33,960 nucleotides of DNA, from contig FZLR01000028.1 of assembly GCA_900197615.1 (NCBI GenBank), positions 1 through 33,960 on the forward strand. The letters run 5' to 3'. Every line of letters begins with the position of its first letter. Positions within the stretch are counted from its first letter, which is position 1. Positions 1 to 7,559 of the stretch are shown in pieces. This stretch comes from Rhodospirillaceae bacterium Spongia-Bin9 (GTDB taxonomy: Bacteria > Pseudomonadota > Alphaproteobacteria > Bin65). The position numbers and the translations under genes were made by a program. The notes below the pieces were generated by a model that saw only the letters and a list, made by a program, of their open reading frames with translations, did no database searches and was not told the DNA's origin.

Positions 1-547
1 GGTAGCAGACATCGATCCCGCCGGCGACTACGGCGATGGTGCCGGTTTCCAGCGAGCCGGCGTGGGCTGCGGCATCGATGCCGCGCGCCAGGCCGGAGGC
101 GACGGTAACGCCGGCGCTGCCGAGATCCTGTGCGATCGTGCGTGCAAACCGCTTGCCGTTGGACGAGGCGTTGCGCGCCCCGACGATGGCGACGACCGGG
201 GCGCCGGCAAGCGACGCTTCGCCTCTGACGGCGATCACGGGCGGCGCATCCTCGGTCGTCGCCAGCCGCCAGGGATAGTCGGGCTCCTGGGCCGCGACCA
301 GCCGGGCGCCGGCCTTGCGGGTCGCGCCGACTTCGGCTTCCGCCGCCGCGACCGAGGCGATGCGCGCCGGTTTCGTTCGGCCGCCGCGGCGCGACAGGTC
401 CGGCAGGGCGTCGAGCGCGTCCGCTGCCGAGCCGAAATGGCGCAGCAGATGCCAGAAGGTGACCGGGCCGACATTCTCGCTGCGGATCAGCCGCAGCCAG
501 CCGATCCGCTCATCATCCGTCAGCGCCTGGCGATGGCCGAATTCCAT
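1..547 (-). CDS. dprA: DNA processing protein DprA, N-terminal part (cut by window edge)
   Basis: Reading leftward from an ATG at 547, the frame stays open to the window edge, giving about 182 residues of the N-terminal part. The start has an AGGAG-type ribosome site some 10 bases upstream. An N-terminal helical domain (roughly residues 5-70) is followed by the Rossmann-like domain: 'VVAIVGARNASSNGKRFA', then 'SGLARGIDAAAHAGSLE' and 'TIAVVAGGIDV', which are the DprA/Smf signature blocks. DprA binds incoming single-stranded DNA and loads RecA during natural transformation; this role comes from the family, not from anything else visible here. In alphaproteobacteria dprA commonly follows plsY and precedes topA. 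Here it is separated from plsY by a toxin-antitoxin pair on the other strand. The C-terminal half lies outside the window. Confidence 0.95.
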   Translation of the reverse strand, partial: MEFGHRQALTDDERIGWLRLIRSENVGPVTFWHLLRHFGSAADALDALPDLSRRGGRTKPARIASVAAAEAEVGATRKAGARLVAAQEPDYPWRLATTEDAPPVIAVRGEASLAGAPVVAIVGARNASSNGKRFARTIAQDLGSAGVTVASGLARGIDAAAHAGSLETGTIAVVAGGIDVCY

Positions 548-660
548 GGGATATCCTGGCTCCTTATTTTGTTCGTAAAATGTTCCATAACCTCTTTCGG
601 CAGTCAAGGGCAGTGTGAATTGGGGGTGAACTGGCAGGTGAGTTTCTTCATTGTTAACCC

Positions 661-690
661 TTGACATCAAAAAGGTAAATAACTATACCT
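661..690 (+). promoter_or_regulatory. Sigma-70 type promoter with overlapping dyad, upstream of toxin-antitoxin pair
   Basis: TTGACA at 661-666 and TATACC at 684-689 are separated by exactly 17 bases, in a markedly AT-rich stretch (about 640-720). An imperfect dyad, AGGTA at 673-677 and TACCT at 686-690, overlaps the -10 box. That is where a toxin-antitoxin repressor site would be expected. The promoter reading is direct from the sequence; autoregulation through the dyad is inference. Confidence 0.6.
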
Positions 691-726
691 ATAAATAGTA
701 ACTGTACCGATTTGAGAAAATTCACC

Positions 727-1146
727 ATGTCGAAATACGATCCCCTGGCCCACCATCTGCGCGAATCCCGGCAGGTCGCCGTGCCGATGACATTCGAAGA
801 AATAGAAAGAATTATCGGAGCCAGATTGCCGCCATCTGCGTTCAAATACAGGCCCTGGTGGTCCAACAATCCATCCAACAGCGTCATCACCCATGCCTGG
901 CTTAATGCGGGATACAAGTCGAGCGAGGTCGACATGCTTGGCCGCACGCTGGTGTTTCGTAAGGCCGCGGAGGGCGAATCCGGGCTCGAAGACGTCGGCA
1001 GTGGGGCAGCTATATACAATTCGGCCGAAGCGCCGCGTACGGGCTTCTTTCAGAGCATTTACGGTGCGCTCAAGGGCACAGTCACGGTACGGCCAGGAAC
1101 CGACCTTACCGCGCCGGACAGCACGGAATGGGACGCAGAACGGTAG
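727..1146 (+). CDS. Probable antitoxin: DUF7662-like N-terminal domain with VapB/Phd-type tail
   Basis: A 139-residue protein from the ATG at 727; a TTG at 712 is the alternative start. Residues 2-85 ('KYDPLAHHL', 'TFEEIERIIG', 'LPPSAFKYRPWWSN', 'HAWLNAGYKSSEVD', 'LVFRK') match the pattern of small DUF7662-type domains, which I recognise from the spacing of WW, AWL.AG and VD. The last 30 residues ('GALKGTVTVRPGTDLTAP', 'EWDAER') look like the toxin-neutralising tail of antitoxins paired with PIN toxins. The stop lies 6 bases before a PIN-domain toxin start, so the pair is most likely a co-transcribed type II module. The function is inferred from context and the tail. The domain fusion is the odd feature, because these tails usually follow AbrB, Phd or short ribbon-helix-helix domains. 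Confidence 0.65.
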   Translation: MSKYDPLAHHLRESRQVAVPMTFEEIERIIGARLPPSAFKYRPWWSNNPSNSVITHAWLNAGYKSSEVDMLGRTLVFRKAAEGESGLEDVGSGAAIYNSAEAPRTGFFQSIYGALKGTVTVRPGTDLTAPDSTEWDAER

Positions 1147-1152
1147 CCGGCG

Positions 1153-1566
1153 ATGACCGAATTTCTGCTCGATACCTGCACGGCAATCTGGATCGCAAAT
1201 GGCGATCCGCTTCGCGAACCGGGAGCAGGCGCGCTTCGCGATGCACGCGAAGAGACCACAAGACTTCTCCTTTCTCCGATGACCGCCTGGGAAGTCGCCA
1301 TGCTGGAATCGAGGGGAAAGCTGGCGCTCACGATCGGCCCGGAAGTCTGGTTCAGCCAGTTCTGCGAATTGCCCGGAGTAGTGCTCGCAGAGTTACCTCC
1401 TGCGGTGCTGATCGCTTCCTGCAACCTGCCCGGTTCGCCGCCTGCCGATCCGGTGGACCGGATTATGGTCGCAACGGCGCGGGCATACAGCTACACGCTG
1501 GTGACCCGCGACCGTCACCTGCTCGATTATGGCGGGGAGGGCCATGTCGCGGTCTTGGCTTGCTGA
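1153..1566 (+). CDS. vapC: PIN-domain toxin, VapC type
   Basis: A 137-residue PIN-domain protein, the normal length for VapC ribonucleases. The acidic metal-binding residues are in place: D7 in 'FLLDTCTAIW', E47 in 'TAWEVAM', D99 and D102 in 'PADPVDRIMVATA', and D120 in 'LVTRDRHLL'. VapC toxins cleave RNA (often tRNA or rRNA) when freed from their antitoxin. Its start lies 6 bases after the antitoxin stop, and its stop converges with plsY only 9 bases away. The subfamily (PilT-like, with an extra loop after the first Asp) is clear; its RNA target cannot be read from the sequence. Confidence 0.92.
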   Translation: MTEFLLDTCTAIWIANGDPLREPGAGALRDAREETTRLLLSPMTAWEVAMLESRGKLALTIGPEVWFSQFCELPGVVLAELPPAVLIASCNLPGSPPADPVDRIMVATARAYSYTLVTRDRHLLDYGGEGHVAVLAC

Positions 1567-1575
1567 TCGGTCCTG

Positions 1576-2226
1576 TCACGGCCCCCCGATCTTCGGTTCC
1601 TCGCCACGCAGGAGGCGGCGGATGTTGGCGGCGTGGCGGATCCAGATCATGACGGCGAGCAGACCCGCGACCTCCGCCATCTGGTGGTAGAGGACCGGGC
1701 TGCCGGGGTCCGGCGCGCCGATCCAGCCGAGTGCTTTGGCGCCGAGCGGCGCAACCAGGAACGCGGCCAGCGCCGACGCGCTGGAGATGCGAAAGAGCCC
1801 GGCGACCAGCAACCAGGTCAGGCAGGCCAGCGCGCCGACCGGCCAGCAGCCCGCCAGCAGGACGCCGAGCGCTGTCGCCACGCCCTTGCCGCCCCGGAAT
1901 CCCAGCCAGACCGGAAACAGGTGGCCGAGAAAGGCGCCGGCGCCGGCGGTCACCGCGATGTCCGGCCCATACAGGCTGTGGGCGATCAGCAACGCCGCGG
2001 CGCCCTTGCCGCCGTCGAGCAGCAGCGTCGCCAGGGCCAGCCCCTTGCTGCCGGTGCGAAGCACGTTGGTGGCGCCGATATTGCCGGAGCCGATCCGGCG
2101 CAGATCGCCCTTGCCGGTGAGCCGGGTCAGCGCGAGGCCGAACGGGATCGAGCCGAGCAGATAGCCGGCCGCCAGCGCCGAGAGCAGATAGGGCCAGGCG
2201 AAGGTCCAGCTGATCGGATCCGGCAT
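1576..2226 (-). CDS. plsY: Glycerol-3-phosphate acyltransferase PlsY
   Basis: A 216-residue integral membrane protein with about six hydrophobic segments. It transfers the acyl group from acyl-phosphate to glycerol-3-phosphate, the first step of phospholipid synthesis in most bacteria. The three PlsY signatures are present: 'GYLLGSIPFG' near residue 21, 'GSGNIGATNVLR' (the phosphate-binding loop) near residue 47, and 'GHLFPVWLGFRGGKGVAT' near residue 101. It starts 20 bases after the pyrC stop, so it is probably in the same transcript as pyrB and pyrC. Its stop converges with vapC, so the usual run-on into dprA is interrupted here. Confidence 0.95.
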   Translation of the reverse strand: MPDPISWTFAWPYLLSALAAGYLLGSIPFGLALTRLTGKGDLRRIGSGNIGATNVLRTGSKGLALATLLLDGGKGAAALLIAHSLYGPDIAVTAGAGAFLGHLFPVWLGFRGGKGVATALGVLLAGCWPVGALACLTWLLVAGLFRISSASALAAFLVAPLGAKALGWIGAPDPGSPVLYHQMAEVAGLLAVMIWIRHAANIRRLLRGEEPKIGGP

Positions 2227-2246
2227 CGTGCGGCCCTACGCCATCC

Positions 2247-3605
2247 CTACGTCATCCGGTCGTGCAGCACCCGTCCCTCGACCACGGTGCGCATTGCAAG
2301 GCCCTGGACCGGCATGTTCTCCCAGGGCGCATTTTTCGACTTGCTGAGGAAGGCGTCCGGATCGATGCGCCAAGGCTTGTCCGGATCGATCAATGCGAGA
2401 TCGGCCGGCGCACCCTTGCGCAGCCTGCCTTCGCCGAGGCCGAGGATGCCGGCGGGCCCGCAGGTCAGCTTGCCGATCAGATCGGCCATGCCGAGCCGGT
2501 CCTTGTGAACCAGCGCCAGACTCAGCGGCAGCAGCGTTTCCAGCCCGACGATACCGTCCTCGGCCTGGGCGAAGGGCACGCGCTTGCTGTCCTGGTCGTG
2601 GGGCGCGTGATCGCTGGCGATAGCGTCGATGGTGCCGTCGGCCAGCCCCTCGACGATGGCGTCCCGGTCTTCTTCCGTGCGCAGGGGCGGAGACAGCCTG
2701 GCGAAGGTCCGGTAGTCGCCGATCGCGGTCTCGTTGAGGGTGAAGTAGGGCGGGGCGGTATCGCAGGTTACCGGCAGTTCCCGCGCCTTGGCGCGCCGGA
2801 TCGCCTCGACCGCCTCCCGGGTCGAGAGATGCGCGGCGTGGTAGCGCCCGCCGGTCGCCTCGACGAGGCGCAGGTCGCGCTCGATCGTCATGACCTCGGC
2901 GACCCGCGGAATGCCCCGCAGGCCGAGGCGCAGCGCCATCTCGCCGCTGTTCATGACACCGTTCTCGGCAAGCGCGGGGTCTTCGGGGTGCTGGACGATG
3001 AGAAGACCGAACGTCCGGGCATAGTTGAGCGCGCGCTGCATGACCCGGGAATCGGCGATCGCCCGCGTGCCGTCGGTAAAGGCGAGCGCGCCGGTCTCGG
3101 CCAGCAGGCCCATTTCGGTCAGTTCGCGCCCGGCCAGGCCGACCGTCGCAGCGGCGTAGCAGAACACCTTGGTCGCCTTGACCTCCCGGGCGCGCCGGGC
3201 GACGAACTCGACGCCGGCGACATCGTCGATCACCGGGTCGGTGTTGGGCAGGCAGATCATGGTCGAGATCCCGCCGGCGCTGGCAGCGGCGCTCGCCGTC
3301 CCGATGGTTTCCTTGTGCTCCTCGCCGGGTTCGCGCAATTGCGTGCGCATGTCGACCAGGCCGGGCGCCAGGATCAGGCCGCGGCAGTCCACGACCTCGA
3401 CCGAAGGCGGCGGCGCGTCGCTGAACAGCCGCGGCCCTAGATCGGCGATTGTTCCGTCGCACGTGACCAGCGCGCCCGGCTCGTCCATGCCGCTTGCCGG
3501 GTCGATCAGCCGGGCGTTGACGTAGGCGACCGTGCCGTTGCGTTCGCCCCCATGATGTTTGCCCCCGTGGTGTTTGCCCCCGTGGTGTTTGCCGGTTCCC
3601 GCCAT
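2247..3605 (-). CDS. pyrC: Dihydroorotase-like PyrC, probably non-catalytic (PyrC' type)
   Basis: A 452-residue amidohydrolase-fold protein of the class I dihydroorotase family. Its ATG at 3605 overlaps the pyrB TGA by one base (TGATG). The metal-binding HxH that should follow 'GLVDM' is replaced by R87-T-Q89 ('GLVDMRTQLREPG'), and the usual 'FTDDG' Asp segment reads 'FTDGT'. Other ligand regions remain: 'QHPED', 'HAAHLST' and 'SDHAPH'. Loss of HxH is known from PyrC' proteins that sit beside PyrB in some proteobacteria; they support aspartate transcarbamoylase assembly rather than hydrolysing dihydroorotate. A catalytic dihydroorotase should therefore lie elsewhere in the genome. The N-terminus carries three GKHHG repeats (residues 5-19) not expected in the family. 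It is transcribed with pyrB and plsY. Confidence 0.88.
   Translation of the reverse strand: MAGTGKHHGGKHHGGKHHGGERNGTVAYVNARLIDPASGMDEPGALVTCDGTIADLGPRLFSDAPPPSVEVVDCRGLILAPGLVDMRTQLREPGEEHKETIGTASAAASAGGISTMICLPNTDPVIDDVAGVEFVARRAREVKATKVFCYAAATVGLAGRELTEMGLLAETGALAFTDGTRAIADSRVMQRALNYARTFGLLIVQHPEDPALAENGVMNSGEMALRLGLRGIPRVAEVMTIERDLRLVEATGGRYHAAHLSTREAVEAIRRAKARELPVTCDTAPPYFTLNETAIGDYRTFARLSPPLRTEEDRDAIVEGLADGTIDAIASDHAPHDQDSKRVPFAQAEDGIVGLETLLPLSLALVHKDRLGMADLIGKLTCGPAGILGLGEGRLRKGAPADLALIDPDKPWRIDPDAFLSKSKNAPWENMPVQGLAMRTVVEGRVLHDRMT
3546..3590. repeat. Three tandem 15-bp units coding a GKHHG repeat at the PyrC N-terminus
   Basis: The unit GCCCCCGTGGTGTTT occurs at 3561-3575 and 3576-3590, with a two-mismatch copy at 3546-3560. 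The unit is a multiple of three, so each copy adds five residues (Gly-Lys-His-His-Gly) and the pyrC frame is kept. This looks like slippage-prone expansion within coding sequence. Confidence 0.85.
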
Positions 3606-4573
3606 CAGCCGTCTTCCGGCTCCGGCAGGTTGCGGGTCAGCACCTCCAGGCAGGCCATGCGCACCGCGACGCCCATCTCGACCTGCTCCTGAATGGCGCT
3701 CCGGCCGATATCGTCGGCGACCTCGCTGTCGATCTCGACACCCCGGTTCATCGGCCCGGGATGCAGGATCAGCGCGTCCGGCTTCGCGTTGGCCAGCTTC
3801 TGGCGGTCGAGGCCGAAGAATCGGAAGTACTCCCGGATCGACGGCACATAGCTGCCCTGCATCCGCTCGAGCTGCAGCCGCAGCATCATCACGATGTCGG
3901 CGTCCTTCAGGCCGCGCGCCATATCGTGGAACACCTCGACGCCGAAGCGCTCCATTGCGCCGGGGACCAGAGTCGGCGGGCCGATGACGCGGACCCGCGC
4001 GCCCATGGTGTGCAGCAGGTAGATGTTGGAGCGCGCGACCCGGCTGTGCATGACGTCGCCGCAGATCGCCACAGTCAGGCCCTGGAGCCGGCCCTTTCGG
4101 CGCCGGATCGTGACGGCGTCGAGCAAAGCCTGGGTTGGGTGTTCGTGGGCGCCGTCGCCGCCGTTGACGACCACGCACTCGACCTTCTGGGACAGCAGCT
4201 TGACCGCGCCGCTTTCGGGATGCCGGCAGACCAGCACGTCCGGGTGCATGGCGTTGAGGGTGAGCGCGGTATCGAGCAGCGTCTCGCCCTTTTTGATCGA
4301 ACTGTGTTCGACCGCCATGTTGACGACATCGGCGCCCAGGCGCAGCGCCGCCAGCTGGAACGATGTGCGGGTGCGCGTCGAAGTCTCGAAAAACAGGTTG
4401 ATCACCGTCCGGCCGCTGAGCGTCTTGCCGGGTGTGCGGGCGATGCGGTTGCGCTCGGCATAATGGTCCGACCGGTCGAGCAGCAGGCTGATTTCTTCGG
4501 CCGACAGCCCCTCGATGCCCAGCAGGTTGCGATGCCGGAAATCGACGTTCGGGTTTTTCAGCGCGGCGACCAT
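3605..4573 (-). CDS. pyrB: Aspartate carbamoyltransferase catalytic subunit PyrB
   Basis: A 322-residue ATCase that condenses carbamoyl phosphate with aspartate, the first committed step of pyrimidine synthesis. The carbamoyl-phosphate loop is '[16 protein letters not shown]' (about residues 61-76). Further signatures are '[11 protein letters not shown]', '[14 protein letters not shown]' and '[12 protein letters not shown]'. Length and motifs fit the class that works with a PyrC-like partner and no PyrI. The gene overlaps pyrC by one base, which implies translational coupling and fits the idea that the inactive PyrC homologue is a structural partner. Only 45 bases separate its start from the upstream transporter gene. 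Confidence 0.96.
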   Translation of the reverse strand: MVAALKNPNVDFRHRNLLGIEGLSAEEISLLLDRSDHYAERNRIARTPGKTLSGRTVINLFFETSTRTRTSFQLAALRLGADVVNMAVEHSSIKKGETLLDTALTLNAMHPDVLVCRHPESGAVKLLSQKVECVVVNGGDGAHEHPTQALLDAVTIRRRKGRLQGLTVAICGDVMHSRVARSNIYLLHTMGARVRVIGPPTLVPGAMERFGVEVFHDMARGLKDADIVMMLRLQLERMQGSYVPSIREYFRFFGLDRQKLANAKPDALILHPGPMNRGVEIDSEVADDIGRSAIQEQVEMGVAVRMACLEVLTRNLPEPEDG

Positions 4574-4618
4574 TAAAGCCCCCTTATAGGCGCGCCGCGC
4601 GGGAGAGGGAAGGTGGCA

Positions 4619-5545
4619 TCAGGACGGCGCCGGACCGCCGCCGCGCCCGGCGCCTCCGATCTGGCGTTCCCGCGCCCAGATATAGAGGCCGGCCAGCACG
4701 ACGATGCCCGCGCCGACAACGGTCACGGCGTCCGGGTAGTTGCCGAACACGACGATCCCGGCGAGCGCCGCCCAGACCAGAATGGTGTAGGTGAACGGCG
4801 CGAGCAGCGAGGCTTCGGAGCGGGAAAAAGCGATAATCAGCAGGAACTGGCCGGCGCCCGCCGTGACGCCGCAGCACGCCAGCCACAGCCAGGCGAGCGG
4901 CGTCGGGCTCTGCCACAGGAACAGCATGAGGACCGAAGCGACGGCCATGCCGACGACTGGAGTCCAGAACATCGTGGTGAGGGGATCGTCGTCGGCCGCC
5001 ACGGCCCGGGTTATGAGCTGGTAAAGAGCGAAACCGACCGAGGCGCCGAGCGACAGCAGCATGGCCCACTGAAAGGCGCCGTCCGGCCGCATGATGATCA
5101 GCACGCCGGCGAAGCCGAGCGTGACCGCCGCCCAGCGCCGCGGCCCGACCTTCTCGCCCAGGAACAGGAAGCTCAGGATTACCACGATCAGCGGCCCGGC
5201 ATACATGATGGACGCCGCGGTCGCGAGGGTCAGGAAGGAGAGGCCGGCGAAGAACAGCGAATTGGTGCCGTACAGGATGGCCGAGCGCAGCAACTGCAGG
5301 CGCGGCCGGTTCGGCCGGGCCCTCTTGCGGTATCGGGGTAGCAGGAACAGCGGCAGGAAGGCGATCCAGTGGAAGACCATGCGCCCCCAGGTGACCTGGA
5401 ACACGTTCATGTCTTCCGCCACCAGGAATTTGACGAACACATTGGTGGAGACGAAGAAGAAGGTGGCGCCGAGCATCAGCAGGATGCCGCTCGCGTCGGC
5501 GCGCCGGGCGTAGCCGGAGCGCGAGCCGGGGTCGGTATCGACCAT
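4619..5545 (-). CDS. EamA/DMT-family transporter (second of a tandem pair)
   Basis: A 308-residue membrane protein with about ten hydrophobic segments arranged as two EamA repeats of five. Recognisable pieces are 'GATFFFVSTNVFVKFL' (first helix), 'IMYAGPLIVVILSFLFLGE' (end of repeat one) and 'LAPFTYTILVWAALAGIVVF' (repeat two). EamA proteins export or import small metabolites, and the substrate cannot be told from the sequence. The ATG at 5545 was chosen because it lies 23 bases after the stop of a closely related transporter and gives the family length; the frame is open further upstream without coding character. The C-terminus is Gly-rich. The two neighbours are probably an old tandem duplication. 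Confidence 0.85.
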   Translation of the reverse strand: MVDTDPGSRSGYARRADASGILLMLGATFFFVSTNVFVKFLVAEDMNVFQVTWGRMVFHWIAFLPLFLLPRYRKRARPNRPRLQLLRSAILYGTNSLFFAGLSFLTLATAASIMYAGPLIVVILSFLFLGEKVGPRRWAAVTLGFAGVLIIMRPDGAFQWAMLLSLGASVGFALYQLITRAVAADDDPLTTMFWTPVVGMAVASVLMLFLWQSPTPLAWLWLACCGVTAGAGQFLLIIAFSRSEASLLAPFTYTILVWAALAGIVVFGNYPDAVTVVGAGIVVLAGLYIWARERQIGGAGRGGGPAPS

Positions 5546-5568
5546 CCCGATCGCCGGTGCCGGGCCGC

Positions 5569-6462
5569 TCAGGCCGTGTCGGATCGGCCGGCGTGCCGCC
5601 GGGTTTCGCGCCGCCAGATATAGAGGCCGCTGCCGATAACGACGGCTGCGCCGAGCAGCACCCACATGTCCGGCAGATCGCCGAACAGCGACCAGCCGTA
5701 GAAGCCGGCGAAGACGAGCTGGACATAGATGAAGGGCGCCACGGTTGACGCCTCGGCAACCTGGAACGCCTTGATCAGCAGGAACTGGCCGGTAAAACCA
5801 AAAAACCCGACGAATAGCAGGATGAGCCATTCGGTGCCGGTCAGCGGGCTCCAGACCGCAAGCGCCATCGGCGTGGTGACGGCGAGGCCGACCAGGCTGG
5901 TGTAGAAGAACAGGGTGAGCGGGTGTTCGGAGAAGCTGAGCAGGCGGGTCGACACCTGATAACAGGCATAGCACAGGCTCGCGAGCAGCGGCAGCAGCGC
6001 CGCCCAGGTCAGAAAGTCCGTGCCCGGCCGCAAGATGACCAGGACGCCGAGAAAGCCGACGGCGATCGCCCCGCGCCGCCGCCAGCCGACCGGTTCGCCG
6101 AGCACCAGGGGCGACATCAGGGTGACGAGCAGCGGCGCGGAGAAGACCAGCGCCGTCGCTTCGGCGAGCGGCATCAGGCTGATCGCCCCGATGCCGGCCA
6201 GGGTGCCGCCGGCGAGAAACAGCGACCGCAGCACATGCATGGCCGGGCGGCCGGTCTTCACCAGGCGGAACGTCGCCGGCGTCAGGAAAATCGGCACCGT
6301 GAGCAGGAAGTGGAACAGGTAGCGCCCCCATACGACCGTCTCGTAGGGCTGTGTCCGGGTCAGGTATTTCGCGCCGGCCTCCATCGTGGCCAGGCAGAAC
6401 ACCGTGCCGATCATCAGCAGGATGCCGAGCCGGGGCCGGTTTGCGCGGAGGGGTGAGGTCAA
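5569..6462 (-). CDS. EamA/DMT-family transporter (first of a tandem pair)
   Basis: A ten-segment EamA transporter. From the TTG at 6462 it has 297 residues, the usual family length, and begins 'LTSPLRANRPRLGILLMIG'. An ATG at 6627 would add 55 Arg- and Pro-rich residues with no membrane or family character, so I prefer the later start, with moderate confidence. Conserved pieces are 'MEAGAKYLTRTQPYETVVWGR' split around the second helix, 'VFSAPLLVTLMSPLVLGE' closing the first repeat, and 'VAPFIYVQLVFAGFYGW' in the second. Sequence and layout parallel the next gene, with a 23-base gap, so the two are likely co-transcribed paralogues that may work as a pair. Substrate unknown. Confidence 0.82.
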   Translation of the reverse strand: MTSPLRANRPRLGILLMIGTVFCLATMEAGAKYLTRTQPYETVVWGRYLFHFLLTVPIFLTPATFRLVKTGRPAMHVLRSLFLAGGTLAGIGAISLMPLAEATALVFSAPLLVTLMSPLVLGEPVGWRRRGAIAVGFLGVLVILRPGTDFLTWAALLPLLASLCYACYQVSTRLLSFSEHPLTLFFYTSLVGLAVTTPMALAVWSPLTGTEWLILLFVGFFGFTGQFLLIKAFQVAEASTVAPFIYVQLVFAGFYGWSLFGDLPDMWVLLGAAVVIGSGLYIWRRETRRHAGRSDTA

Positions 6463-6699
6463 GACGGGTTTTCGGGGCCGAGCTGTCGGGGCGGAAAGTC
6501 TGGACAGCGGGCAAGGCCGAACTGCCCGCTGGAAAGGAGGGCGCCGCGCGCCGGGGCGGAAACAGGGCCGGCGGCGCAAGCGGGGCTTTGTGGCAGAGCC
6601 GGGGACGGGGAGCAAGCCGCCGGGCATGCCGCCGGCTCGATTCCGAATCCCCGTCTACCTGGTGCCCGGCCTCCGACTCGATCCGCCGCGGCCCGACCG
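6463..6699. other. Gap between the DMT transporter and the broken isomerase-like gene
   Basis: No convincing gene or RNA is seen in these roughly 240 bases. Frames through it translate to Arg-, Pro- and Gly-rich text without domains. It is probably untranslated sequence, perhaps the decayed 3' end of the isomerase-like pseudogene. It is also the left edge of the sterol island. Confidence 0.4.
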
Positions 6700-7455
6700 G
6701 CGTCAAACCGGTAGAGCCACAATCGATAACCCGGAACGCTGTAGTCGCCGTCCACGATCAGGCGGGCCGAGACGTAGATCCCAAGCAGCGCGGACAGCAC
6801 CCATGGGGAATTCAGCGACCGGATGTAGATGTACAAATCCGTTCGGCTGAGCCGGGATTGCCGACCGGCCCCGAAGAAACTGACCCGATAGTCCGACGTC
6901 GCGTAGGCCAGCTGCCAGAACAGCATCGCGCCGACGATGCCTGCAACGGGGGCGGACACGATGTCGAAGGTAAAGGCGCCGACGAGGATCGGCATCGGGA
7001 CCGGAGTCACGAAGGCGTTGGCGATTTCCGCGTTGTAACCGTAGGTGCGCCGGTCCGCGTAGGAAACGTCGATCTCGGCGTACGCCGCCCAAACATCGGC
7101 CCATACCGTCGGGACAATGCCCTCGTCAGCGGAATTTTCCCGGTCAGGAATTCGACGGACGGTTTCCGACCCGTTTCGCGCTGGTACTCGCGCCGGTATT
7201 CGGCCCGCCGTTCGATATAGTCGCGCCTGAGGAACAGGCACATCTCCCAATAGCCGATCCACAGGTCGATCGAAATGAACAGGACCAGCAGGGCATGGAT
7301 GACGTCGATATCCCCGCGGGCCCGTAGCCTGCGCCGATGCCGGCCAAGGTCGGGAGCGCGATGACCGGCGCCGTGAACGACAGGGCCGGAATCGCAAAGC
7401 AGGTCTGGCGGACGTTGGATTCGGAATGCGCTCGGTCGGCTCGATGTTCAGGCAT
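6700..7455 (-). pseudogene. EXPERA/EBP-like sterol delta8-delta7 isomerase, broken by two frameshifts
   Basis: Coding character passes through three frames. From the ATG at 7455 the first reads to about 7330 (a hydrophobic segment 'FAIPALSFTAPVIALPTLAG'). The second reads about 7315-7130 ('DVIHALLVLFISIDLWIGYW', then a basic loop). The third reads about 7125-6735. The third aligns without gaps over about 40 residues to human emopamil-binding protein as I recall it: 'VWAAYAEIDVSYADRRTYGY' followed by 'NAEIANAF', matching 'LWKEYAKGDSRY...CMETITA', with the catalytic Glu kept. Further on, 'LYIYIRSLNSPWVLSALLG' keeps the N-x-x-W pair of 'MNALW'. About five membrane segments result, as in EBP. Both shifts are in the same direction and lie near homopolymers (GCGGGG; GGGAAAA), so sequencing error is a real alternative to true decay. 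It lies 104 bases downstream of the Erg4-like gene, on the same strand. Confidence 0.6.
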
Positions 7456-7559
7456 GGATCCCGATCCTCGTAGACGATACGGCCTTGCGGCTCGCTGTAT
7501 TCTACTCTGCCGGGCGCGCCGGGCGGCAATGACTGCGCCAATTCCCTCCCCGGAAACGC

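Noticed and set aside
2262-3440. Long open frame antisense to pyrC, and similar long antisense frames over plsY, glnA and the transporter genes
   Set aside because: High GC leaves few stops in mirror frames. They translate to repetitive Arg/Gly/Asp-rich text without motifs, while the opposite strand has clear families.
3546-3590. Tandem repeat considered as a CRISPR-like array
   Set aside because: The 15-bp units have no spacers and keep the pyrC frame; it is a coding microrepeat.
6463-6627. N-terminal extension of the first EamA transporter
   Set aside because: The 55 extra residues are Arg/Pro-rich and would place a long basic tail before the first helix, exceeding the family length; kept only as an alternative start.
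6700-7455. Programmed frameshifting as an explanation of the three-frame isomerase-like gene
   Set aside because: There are two shifts with no conserved slippery heptamer plus structure visible, and such genes normally need one. Decay or base-calling error is simpler.
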